This document shows positions 18,391 through 27,271 of a stretch of DNA of 64,000 nucleotides, in pieces. How positions within the stretch are numbered: position 1 is the stretch's first letter; every line of letters begins with the position of its first letter. This stretch comes from Prolixibacteraceae bacterium (GTDB taxonomy: Bacteria; Bacteroidota; Bacteroidia; Bacteroidales; Prolixibacteraceae). Both the position numbers and the translations under genes were made by a program. The stretch lies in NCBI GenBank assembly GCA_009773765.1, contig WTWZ01000002.1, forward strand, positions 124,001 through 188,000, read 5' to 3'. A model generated the notes under the pieces. The model ran no database searches. It was not told the DNA's origin and saw nothing but the letters and a program-made list of their open reading frames with translations.

Positions 18391-18969
18391 AACTCATCCC
18401 AATTTCTGCCGGAAATTTCCATTGCGATGGCGGCGCCCTGTTTAGCGTTATACCTAAAAAACTGTGGGGTAAAGTTTATGCTGCCGATGAAAACAACTTT
18501 ACCAAATGCAAATTACTGGTGCAGCAAACCACAGTGGGAACATTCAAAAACCCCGAATGCCCGCGAAAAAGCTTCATATCATACCAACGTTTTGGATTTT
18601 CTTTTTAATACCGGCAAATTTAATCTTGTTGAAAATGAGGGAGAGCTTTTCCCAAATATCGAAGTCAGGTTTTTCGATGGCCACACCCCAGGGCAGATGA
18701 TCCCTTTTGTTCATTTCGAAAATAAAACGGTAGTTTACATGGCCGACCTGATTCCAACGGCTGCCAATATTCCGCTGTTGTGGCTGGCTTCGTATGATTT
18801 GTACCCGGTAAAAGCTCTGGAAGAAAAGGAAAAATTCCTTGAAGAAGCGGCAAAAAACAGTTACATCCTTTTTTTCGAACACGATTTTTACACCGAATGT
18901 GCCACAATTGTAAAAAACCCAAAAGGTTTTGCTGAAAATGAAAGGTTTTGCTGGAAAGAAAGGCGGTAA
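18387..18969 (+). pseudogene. MBL-fold metallohydrolase with internal deletion and frameshift
   Basis: N-terminal MKLIPISAGNFHCDGGALFSVIPKKLWGKVYAADENNF joined out of frame to C-terminal NANYWCSKPQWEHSKTPNAREKASYHTN...DGHTPGQMIP...; HxHxDH core absent. Confidence 0.85.
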
Positions 18970-19048
18970 TATTATGCGGAAATACAGTTTTTTAAGACGT
19001 AAGTATTTTCTATTTTTATGCCCTTAATTTTTACCACATTATAACCGG

Positions 19049-19540
19049 ATGAAAGTTGACATCAATTCTAAAATATTTTCCGACTTCAAATCATTTGAAA
19101 ACACCCTGAAAATCTGGAAAGAGAATAATGAAACCATTGTTTTTACCAACGGGTGTTTCGATATTGTCCACCACGGGCATGTTGACTCGCTGGTTAATTC
19201 GGCCGAAATGGGGACCAAACTGATTGTTGGGCTGAACTCCGATAAATCGGTAGAAATATTAAAAGGAAGAAACCGTCCCATTTTAACAGTCGAATCCCGT
19301 GCCATAGTACTGGCTGCTTTCTCATTTGTAGATGCAGTAATCATTTTTACTGAGGAAACCCCCGCTGAGTTGATTGCCCAAATTCTTCCCGATATTCTTG
19401 TAAAAGGGAATCAATACCAGATTCATGAAATTGCCGGCCACGAAACGGTGCTTGCCAGCGGAGGCAAAGTGTTGACACTCGATCTGGTGCCCGGTATTTC
19501 CACAAGCGATATTATAGAAAAAATAAAAACCCTCGGCTAA
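19049..19540 (+). CDS. rfaE2: D-glycero-beta-D-manno-heptose 1-phosphate adenylyltransferase
   Basis: FTNGCFDIVHHGHV nucleotidyltransferase motif; 163 aa. Confidence 0.9.
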   Translation: MKVDINSKIFSDFKSFENTLKIWKENNETIVFTNGCFDIVHHGHVDSLVNSAEMGTKLIVGLNSDKSVEILKGRNRPILTVESRAIVLAAFSFVDAVIIFTEETPAELIAQILPDILVKGNQYQIHEIAGHETVLASGGKVLTLDLVPGISTSDIIEKIKTLG

Positions 19541-20910
19541 TGGCCCAATCCAAAAGTATTTACACCTGTCAGAACTGCGGCGCCCAATCGGCAAAGTGGA
19601 TTGGTAAATGCCCGGCCTGCAACGAATGGAACAGTTACGTTGAAGAGGTAATCAGCAAAAAACAAACTTCCGGGAAACTGGCAGTCCAGATTTCGGAAAA
19701 CCAGCCATTAACGCTCGATAAAATCGAAACCGTTCAGAACAAACGTATTTCGGTTAAAATAGAAGAATTTAACCGTGTTTTGGGGGGCGGAATTGTGCCT
19801 GGTTCACTCATTCTGCTTGGTGGAGATCCGGGAATTGGCAAATCGACACTGGCGCTGCAAATAGCGCTGCTTTTAAATGAACGGAAAATTTTATATACCT
19901 CGGGCGAAGAAAGCCTTCAGCAAATTAAACTCCGTGCCGAACGGTTGCAAACCCAAAACAACAACTGCCTGTTTTTAAGTGAAACTTCGCTCGAATTTTT
20001 AATTGCGCACACCGAAGAAATTCAGCCCGACTTGTTAATAATCGACTCCATTCAAACCATTTCCACCGAAACCATCGAATCGTCGCCGGGGTCGGTTTCG
20101 CAGGTTCGCGAATGTACTTCGGCCATTTTGAAATATGCAAAAAAAACCGGGGTTGCCGTAATTTTAATTGGGCACATTACCAAAGAGGGCAGCCTTGCCG
20201 GCCCCAAAGTGCTGGAACACATGGTTGACGTGGTTTTGCAGTTCGAAGGCGACACCAATTATATGTACCGCATTTTGCGCTCAAACAAAAACCGGTTTGG
20301 CTCGACCCACGAATTGGGCATTTTCGAAATGGGCAGCAACGGGTTGCGCGAAATTCTGAACCCTTCGGAGCAACTCATTTCGAAGGTGAGCGACCACGTA
20401 AGCGGTACTGCCATTGCAACTACCATTGAGGGGGTACGGCCTTTCTTAATTGAAATTCAGGCGCTCGTAAGCAGCGCAGCTTACGGTACGCCGCAGCGTT
20501 CTTCCACCGGTTTCGATTTGCGAAGACTGAATATGTTACTGGCAGTTCTCGAAAAACGTGCAGGTTTCAAACTCATCCAGAAAGATGTTTTCCTGAATAT
20601 TGCAGGCGGATTAAGAATCAGCGACCCGGCCACCGATTTGGCTGTAATTTGTTCAATCCTTTCATCGAACCTCGATGTTGCAATCAACCATAAATACTGT
20701 TTTGCCGGCGAAGTGGGGCTAACCGGCGAGATACGTGCCGTAAACCGTGTGGAACAGAGGATTGCAGAGGCCGAAAAACTGGGTTTCCACCGTATTTATA
20801 TTCCAGCGCACAACAAAAGTTTCGATAAATCAAAATTCAAAATCGAAATTGTAAAAGCCAGCCGGGTAGAGGAGGTTTTTAGAAATATTTTTGGGCAAAA
20901 TAACCGTTAA
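19540..20910 (+). CDS. radA: DNA repair protein RadA
   Basis: CQNCGAQSAKWIGKCPACNEWN zinc finger, GGDPGIGKSTL Walker A, KNRFG motif. Confidence 0.97.
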   Translation: MAQSKSIYTCQNCGAQSAKWIGKCPACNEWNSYVEEVISKKQTSGKLAVQISENQPLTLDKIETVQNKRISVKIEEFNRVLGGGIVPGSLILLGGDPGIGKSTLALQIALLLNERKILYTSGEESLQQIKLRAERLQTQNNNCLFLSETSLEFLIAHTEEIQPDLLIIDSIQTISTETIESSPGSVSQVRECTSAILKYAKKTGVAVILIGHITKEGSLAGPKVLEHMVDVVLQFEGDTNYMYRILRSNKNRFGSTHELGIFEMGSNGLREILNPSEQLISKVSDHVSGTAIATTIEGVRPFLIEIQALVSSAAYGTPQRSSTGFDLRRLNMLLAVLEKRAGFKLIQKDVFLNIAGGLRISDPATDLAVICSILSSNLDVAINHKYCFAGEVGLTGEIRAVNRVEQRIAEAEKLGFHRIYIPAHNKSFDKSKFKIEIVKASRVEEVFRNIFGQNNR

Positions 20911-20987
20911 AGTGAAATCATATTTTTTAACACACATATTTTGATTTACGGGACAACAATTTATAATTTGGCACACTCAATTTCAAG

Positions 20988-21371
20988 ATGAAAAAAGCGC
21001 TGTTTATAATGGCAATTTTGGGGTTTACGTTTATTTCGTGCGATAAGGAGGTAATTCCAAAGCCCCGCCCGTTAATCAGGGAAAAACAGATGGTTAATAT
21101 GCTGGTTGATATTCATCTGGCTGAAGCTATGTTTAATCACCTGCGTTACGACACCCTTTTCAGAAACAGTTCATCGGTGAATTTTTATTATTCGGTATTG
21201 CAGAAGTATGAGGTTGCAGATTCTGTTTTCGAAAAGTCGTTTGTTTATTATGCCAGCAACCCGCGAAATTTTGAAAAAATGTACCGCGAGGTGATGAATA
21301 AACTGAGTGAAACCGAGCAGGGATTTTCGGGCAGAAAACAAGATATACTCGAATTTCAAACTCCTGAATAA
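20988..21371 (+). CDS. DUF4296-type lipoprotein
   Basis: Lipobox FISC, MVNMLVDIHLAEAMFN. Confidence 0.75.
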   Translation: MKKALFIMAILGFTFISCDKEVIPKPRPLIREKQMVNMLVDIHLAEAMFNHLRYDTLFRNSSSVNFYYSVLQKYEVADSVFEKSFVYYASNPRNFEKMYREVMNKLSETEQGFSGRKQDILEFQTPE

Positions 21372-21377
21372 CAAGCC

Positions 21378-22571
21378 GTGAGAAAAATTGCGGCTACATA
21401 CATTTTCCCTGGAGGCCAGCCACCCATTAAAAACGGAATTTTAACCTGCTCGCCCAACGGAACAATTATCGAAATCAGCGGAAACAACGAAAAAATAGGA
21501 GAACAGGCGGGGCTTGAATATTACAGCGGAATTTTGGTCCCGGGTTTTGTGAATGCACATTGTCATCTTGAACTTTCGCACCTGAAAGGAAAAATTGAAG
21601 AAAAAACCGGGATTGGCGGTTTTATTGGTAAAATCAACCAGTTGCGCAATCAGGAAACCGAAAACATTGAAAAAACCATTCAGGCTGCCGACCGAATAAT
21701 GTGGGCTGCCGGAACTGTTGCAGTTGGGGACATTTCAAACTCAACGCTCACCATCGAAACAAAAAGGAACAGTAAAATATTTTATCACACTTTTATCGAG
21801 TCGTTTGGCTTTCATCCTTCGCGGGCCGATCGCGCTTTCGACATTGCACAGTTTGTGCAGTTTCAGTTTAAAGAAAAAGGATTGGCAAATTGCATCGTTC
21901 CTCATTCTCCCTACTCAGTTTCGAAAACGCTATTCGAAAAAATAAAAGAAAACGCAATCATCGAAAAAAGTATTTTAACCATTCATAATCAGGAGAGTGA
22001 AAGTGAAAGTGAGTTTTTTGCGCACGGAACAGGAACAATTCTAAATCACCTGCAGAATAATTTAGGAATCGATATTTCGCATTGGGAACCAACCGGAAAA
22101 AGTTCTTTGGTTTCGGTACTAGAATATTTACCTGCTGAAAACCAATTGTTGCTGGTACACAATACTTTTACAAAGCAGGAAGATTTGGATGAGATCAGAA
22201 AAATGCGCTCACCCGAAAATACATTTTTTGTGCTTTGCCCAAATTCAAATATTTATATCGAAAACCAACTTCCGCCTGTTTCGCTGTTCCGGGAAGAAAG
22301 CCTGAATATCTGCCTGGGAACAGATAGTCAGGCTTCAAACCACGAGCTCTCTGTTTTGTCCGAAATGATTACACTTCAACTTCAGTTTCCGGAAATCAAA
22401 CTTGAAGAACTGTTGCGGTGGGCCTGTATAAACGGGGCAAAAGCATTAAAAAAAGAAGAAAGTTTTGGGAGTTTCGAGGTCGGGAAAAAGCCGGGCGTAA
22501 ACCTGATTTCGGGGATTGATTTTAAAACGATGAAACTCACGGAAAAAAGCCGTATAAAAAGACTAATCTGA
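21378..22571 (+). CDS. Amidohydrolase family protein
   Basis: VPGFVNAHCHLELSHLKG; LGTDSQASNHELSVLSEM. Confidence 0.88.
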   Translation: MRKIAATYIFPGGQPPIKNGILTCSPNGTIIEISGNNEKIGEQAGLEYYSGILVPGFVNAHCHLELSHLKGKIEEKTGIGGFIGKINQLRNQETENIEKTIQAADRIMWAAGTVAVGDISNSTLTIETKRNSKIFYHTFIESFGFHPSRADRAFDIAQFVQFQFKEKGLANCIVPHSPYSVSKTLFEKIKENAIIEKSILTIHNQESESESEFFAHGTGTILNHLQNNLGIDISHWEPTGKSSLVSVLEYLPAENQLLLVHNTFTKQEDLDEIRKMRSPENTFFVLCPNSNIYIENQLPPVSLFREESLNICLGTDSQASNHELSVLSEMITLQLQFPEIKLEELLRWACINGAKALKKEESFGSFEVGKKPGVNLISGIDFKTMKLTEKSRIKRLI

Positions 22572-22631
22572 TGTGTCCTTATGTGCCTATGTAGTCTGTC
22601 TTTTTTGAACCCAATAGGCATATAGAACACA
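22572..22631. repeat. Imperfect intergenic inverted repeat (TGTGTCCTTATGTGCCTAT ... ATAGGCATATAGAACACA)
   Basis: Near-complementary arms between two + strand genes. Confidence 0.65.
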
Positions 22632-22658
22632 AAAGAAAAAAAACACATAGAATAAATA

Positions 22659-23438
22659 ATGCCAACATTTCTGTTCGATAAAATAATTTTTGGGCCGGTA
22701 AAAAGCCGGCGGCTGGGTGTTTCATTGGGAATTAATTTGTTGCCAGCCAATATAAAAGTTTGCTCGTTCGATTGTATTTACTGCGAATGTGGCCGTAACC
22801 CGAAGAAAAATAAAGAGAAGGCTGTTTTACCAACACGAATGGAAGTCAGGCAGAAGCTGAAAGAAAAACTGGAGGAAATGGTTTCAAAAAAAATGTTGCC
22901 CGATGTAATTACTTTTGCCGGAAACGGAGAACCCACCCTGCACCCGGAGTTTGCCGGAATTATTGACGATACTATTGAACTCAGGGAACAATTGACACCA
23001 AAAGCACGGATTGCTGTTCTTTCAAATGCAACAATGATTCATAAAAAAGAGGTTTTTCAGGCATTACTGAAAGTGGAAGACAACATCCAGAAACTGGATT
23101 CGGAATTTGAAGAAACGGTGCAGTTACTCAACTGCCCGAATAAAAATTTCAGTCTTGCAAAAACCGTTGATCAATTGACTGAATTTCAGGGGAGGGTTAT
23201 CATTCAAACCCTTTTTGTGCGCGGAAGTTACAAAGGTCAAACCGTTGACAATACCACCGAAAAAGAAATTTCGGCATGGATTGAATTACTAAAAAAGATA
23301 AAACCATCACAGGTGATGATTTACACCATTGCACGGGATACGCCTGTAGACTCACTTCAAAAAGTATCTGCCAAAGATCTAAATTCAATTGCAATTCAGG
23401 TTGAAAATGCCGGTTTTGATGTTCAGGTTTCGGCCTGA
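22659..23438 (+). CDS. Radical SAM protein
   Basis: CSFDCIYCECGR, TFAGNGEPTLHPEF. Confidence 0.92.
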   Translation: MPTFLFDKIIFGPVKSRRLGVSLGINLLPANIKVCSFDCIYCECGRNPKKNKEKAVLPTRMEVRQKLKEKLEEMVSKKMLPDVITFAGNGEPTLHPEFAGIIDDTIELREQLTPKARIAVLSNATMIHKKEVFQALLKVEDNIQKLDSEFEETVQLLNCPNKNFSLAKTVDQLTEFQGRVIIQTLFVRGSYKGQTVDNTTEKEISAWIELLKKIKPSQVMIYTIARDTPVDSLQKVSAKDLNSIAIQVENAGFDVQVSA

Positions 23439-23476
23439 AAAATTGTGGAAAAAACGCAACGGGAAAAACGTAATTT

Positions 23477-23959
23477 TCACAATGTTGTCCGGTACCACTC
23501 CGAACTTTTACCTACGAAACGCATACCCATTACAAAACCCTTTAATTTGAGCAAATCGTTGCCTTCCAGCCAGGCATAACAGTCATAAGTTTTCCCCGAC
23601 TTTGGGTCGTAAATTGTACCATTTTCCCATTCTTTATCTTTTGCATCAAAAATAAAACTATCCAAAATTTGCAATCCAATCAATGAACGGCTATGCAGGT
23701 TAGCATCCGGATTTTTATCGTCAACCGGCGGTTTTCCGTTAATATATTTCTCGGGAATCATGTAAACAATTGTTCCAATGTACTTTCCGTTTTTTTTCTC
23801 AACTTTAATTTTTGTGGTTTTCTCGTCGTTCCACCAGATTCCAAGAATCTTGTCGGCTTCCTGTGCAATTCCGGCCAGCGAATAAATTCCCAGAAATAAA
23901 AGGATAATCAGTTTTTTCATTTTTTCAGGTTTAAATTTTTTGCGGAATAAATATATCAA
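23477..23959 (-). CDS. DUF2147 domain protein
   Basis: ILGIWWNDEKTTKIKVEKKNGKYIGTIVYM...NPDANLHSRSLIGLQIL. Confidence 0.88.
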   Translation of the reverse strand: MIYLFRKKFKPEKMKKLIILLFLGIYSLAGIAQEADKILGIWWNDEKTTKIKVEKKNGKYIGTIVYMIPEKYINGKPPVDDKNPDANLHSRSLIGLQILDSFIFDAKDKEWENGTIYDPKSGKTYDCYAWLEGNDLLKLKGFVMGMRFVGKSSEWYRTTL

Positions 23960-24019
23960 TTATTGAATTTGATTCTGTAAATTTCAACTTCTTTTTTCAA
24001 CTACCAAAAAATGTGAATT

Positions 24020-26407
24020 ATGAAAGTATTTAAACGAATTTTAGCAGGCGTTTTAATTTTTATTGTCCTGGTTTTACTGGCTGGGCACTTTTTACTTACC
24101 AATATTGAAAAAGTCGCAATTCCTGATTATAACAAAAGTGTTCAGATTTCAGGTTTAACAGGAGAAGTAACCATATTGCGCGATACGTTTGGAATACCTC
24201 ATATTTATGCTGAAAATGAAAAGGATTTGTACCGGGCCGTTGGTTTTGCCATGGCGCAGGACCGGCTCTGGCAAATGGATTTGTTGCGGCGGGTTACACA
24301 AGGCCGCCTTTCCGAAATTCTGGGGAATAAAATGGCCGAAACCGATTTACTGATGCGGGCGCTCCGCATCCAGGAGAAATCGGAAAAAATACTGGTTGGT
24401 GCATCTCCCGAAATCGTTGAGGCGTTGGTATCTTTTACTGAAGGGGTAAACGAATACATCCGTTTTAACCCGCTGCCCCCCGAATTCAAGATTTTAAGCT
24501 ATCATCCAGAGTTTTGGCAACCCGTTCATTCTGTGAACCTTATTGGTTACATGTCGTGGGATTTAACTTCGGGCTGGGGCATTGAATTTTTGTTAAACCA
24601 GTTAAAACCGGTGGTACTGGAAGAGCAGATTCTGAAATTAATCCCTGCGATGGATAATCATAAAACAGCCATTTACCCCGATTTTTATTCGCCCAAAATA
24701 AAAATTGGCGAAACCATTTTATCGGCCAGCGCCAATCTCGAAAACCTGGGGGCACAGATTTTTTATGGAAGCAACAACTGGGCGGTATCAGGCAAGAAAA
24801 GCAAAACAGGCCATCCATTGCTGGCCAACGATATGCACCTCGGACTAATGTCGCCGGGAATCTGGTACCAGATTCATCAAAATGTTGAAGGCAAACTCAA
24901 TGTAACCGGACTGGCAGTGCCGGGCCAACCTTTTGTAATTGCCGGCCACAATGATTCAATTGCCTGGGGAATGACCAATGTGATGGTTGACGACATCGAT
25001 TTTTATGCAGAAAAACTGAATAAAGATTCAACACAGTATTTACTCGATGGCGAATGGAAAGATTTACTGATAAAATCCGAAATCATTAAAACCAAAGAAG
25101 GAGAAGAGATTGAAAAAACATTGAAGTTTACCCATCGCGGGCCAGTTATAAACGAATTCAGAAAGGGCGCTGAAACTCCTGTTTCCATCCGTTGGCTGGG
25201 TAACGAAATGAGCAACGAAATACGCTCGGTATTTTTGCTAAACCGGGCTAAAAACTGGGCCGATTTCAGGGATGCGGTAAAAACTTTTACTTCGGTGAGC
25301 CAGAATATTGTTTATGCCGATGTAGCCGGGAATATTGGCCTGCAGTGCAGCGCCGGCATTCCTGTCCGCGCCGGTAGTGGTATTCAGATTTTCCCCGGCG
25401 ACAGCGGTAAATATGACTGGACTGGTTTGGTTCCGTTCGAAGAACTGCCTTTTGAGTTTAATCCTGAACGCGGCTACGTTTCGTCGGCAAACAACAAAAC
25501 CGCACCCAACGATTATCCTTATTACATCAGTCACTGGTTTGCCACTACCGACCGGATTGACCGGATTCGTGAAATGCTGGAAGAAAAACCGTTGCTGGGC
25601 GCAGAAGATTTTGAGGCCATGCAACGTGATGTAAAATCGAAAAAAGCAGAACAAATGACCCCGGTTTTTGTGGAAGCGCTAAAAAAGGAAACCGGCTTAA
25701 ATGAGGTTGAAAAAGAAGCATTAAAAAAACTGGAAGAATGGAATTATGAATTGACAAAAGAAAGTGCGGCAGCTTCGGTTTTTGAAATACTTTATCGGAA
25801 AGTTTGCGAAAACCTGGTTAAAGACGACCTGACGCCCGAACTTTTTACAGCATTAAAAGGGCAGAGGGTTTTGCTTGAAAACCTGATAACGAATGTTTTG
25901 ACTGATAAATCGTCGGGTTGGGTTGATGATAAAAGCACAACGGAAACCGAGACATTCGAAGATATTGTAACCCGCTCGTTTAAGGAAACGGTTGCTGATT
26001 TAACAGTAGAAATCGGTGTAAACCCGGAAGACTGGAAATGGGGTAAAATTCATACTTTTACTTTAGGCCACCCGCTTGGAGTTGTTGATATTCTCGATAA
26101 GGTATTCAATCTGAACAAGGGGCCGTTTGAAGCTCCCGGGAGTTATCATACCGTAATGCCATACTCGTATTCGTACAGCAATTTGTACAAGGTGAACCAC
26201 GGGGCATCGCACCGCCATATTTTTGATGTGAATAACTGGGATGCTTCTAAAACCATAATCCCAACAGGCACAAGCGGAATCCCGGCCAGCGGGTTTTACC
26301 TTAACCAAACCGGAATGTACTTGAACAACCAATACCATGCCGACCCGTTCAGCAAAGCAGAGGTTGAAAAATTGGCAAAATTCAGGATGAAACTTTTACC
26401 CTATTAA
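24020..26407 (+). CDS. Penicillin acylase family protein
   Basis: GSNNWAVSGKKSKTGHPLLANDMHL (beta-subunit Ser), RDTFGIPHIYAENEKDLYRAVGFAMAQDRLWQMDL. Confidence 0.95.
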   Translation: MKVFKRILAGVLIFIVLVLLAGHFLLTNIEKVAIPDYNKSVQISGLTGEVTILRDTFGIPHIYAENEKDLYRAVGFAMAQDRLWQMDLLRRVTQGRLSEILGNKMAETDLLMRALRIQEKSEKILVGASPEIVEALVSFTEGVNEYIRFNPLPPEFKILSYHPEFWQPVHSVNLIGYMSWDLTSGWGIEFLLNQLKPVVLEEQILKLIPAMDNHKTAIYPDFYSPKIKIGETILSASANLENLGAQIFYGSNNWAVSGKKSKTGHPLLANDMHLGLMSPGIWYQIHQNVEGKLNVTGLAVPGQPFVIAGHNDSIAWGMTNVMVDDIDFYAEKLNKDSTQYLLDGEWKDLLIKSEIIKTKEGEEIEKTLKFTHRGPVINEFRKGAETPVSIRWLGNEMSNEIRSVFLLNRAKNWADFRDAVKTFTSVSQNIVYADVAGNIGLQCSAGIPVRAGSGIQIFPGDSGKYDWTGLVPFEELPFEFNPERGYVSSANNKTAPNDYPYYISHWFATTDRIDRIREMLEEKPLLGAEDFEAMQRDVKSKKAEQMTPVFVEALKKETGLNEVEKEALKKLEEWNYELTKESAAASVFEILYRKVCENLVKDDLTPELFTALKGQRVLLENLITNVLTDKSSGWVDDKSTTETETFEDIVTRSFKETVADLTVEIGVNPEDWKWGKIHTFTLGHPLGVVDILDKVFNLNKGPFEAPGSYHTVMPYSYSYSNLYKVNHGASHRHIFDVNNWDASKTIIPTGTSGIPASGFYLNQTGMYLNNQYHADPFSKAEVEKLAKFRMKLLPY

Positions 26408-26418
26408 AAAACTAATAT

Positions 26419-27198
26419 TTACTGCGTATCAGTGAAATATTTTACTGTTCCAACTTTCAGTTCCATGGTTGCATCTTCATCGCAAACAATAATTCCGTTG
26501 GGGTGGTTTTGCAATGCCGAAAGCGTCCACATGTGGTTAATGCCTTCTTCAACCACCTTTTGAAGAGCCCGGGCTTTTTTATAACCATTTACAATTATAA
26601 CAACTTCCCTTGCATTAAGCACGGTTTGCACACCTACTGTAAGCGCTTGTTTGGGCACTTTGCTAAGGTCGTTCCCGAAAAACCTTGAGTTGGCAACAAT
26701 GGTGTCATAATTCAGGTTTATCATGCGTGTGCGTGAATTCAACGATGAACCCGGCACATTAAAAGCCAGGTGGCCATCGGCGCCCATTCCGCCGAGGAAA
26801 AGTTCAATTCCGCCAAACGACTTTATTTTACTCTCAAATTCTTCACATTCTTTATTCGGATAGAGTGAATTACCATCCAAAATGTGAATATTATTTTTAT
26901 TGATATCGATATGGTTAAAGAAATTTGTGTTCATGAAACTGTGGTAGCTTTCGGGGTGTTCTTCAGGCAATCCCACGTATTCGTCCATATTAAATGTAAC
27001 TACGTTTTTAAACGATACTTTTCCCACCCGGTTCAGCTCAACCAGTTTTTTATAAGTTCCTAACGGCGACGAACCGGTTGGTAACCCCAGTACAAAAGGC
27101 CTCTTTTCAGTTGGGTTAAATTCATTGATTCTTTTAACAATGTATTCTGTGGTCCAGGTACTGATTTGTTCGTAAGTTTTTTGAATAATAAGTTTCAT
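26419..27198 (-). CDS. nagB: Glucosamine-6-phosphate deaminase
   Basis: [43 protein letters not shown]. Confidence 0.96.
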   Translation of the reverse strand: MKLIIQKTYEQISTWTTEYIVKRINEFNPTEKRPFVLGLPTGSSPLGTYKKLVELNRVGKVSFKNVVTFNMDEYVGLPEEHPESYHSFMNTNFFNHIDINKNNIHILDGNSLYPNKECEEFESKIKSFGGIELFLGGMGADGHLAFNVPGSSLNSRTRMINLNYDTIVANSRFFGNDLSKVPKQALTVGVQTVLNAREVVIIVNGYKKARALQKVVEEGINHMWTLSALQNHPNGIIVCDEDATMELKVGTVKYFTDTQ

Positions 27199-27271
27199 TT
27201 TTTCTTTCTTTTAGTTTTGAAATTGCTTAGTCGCATTTATTAAATAAACATGCAATATTGAATTCATACAT

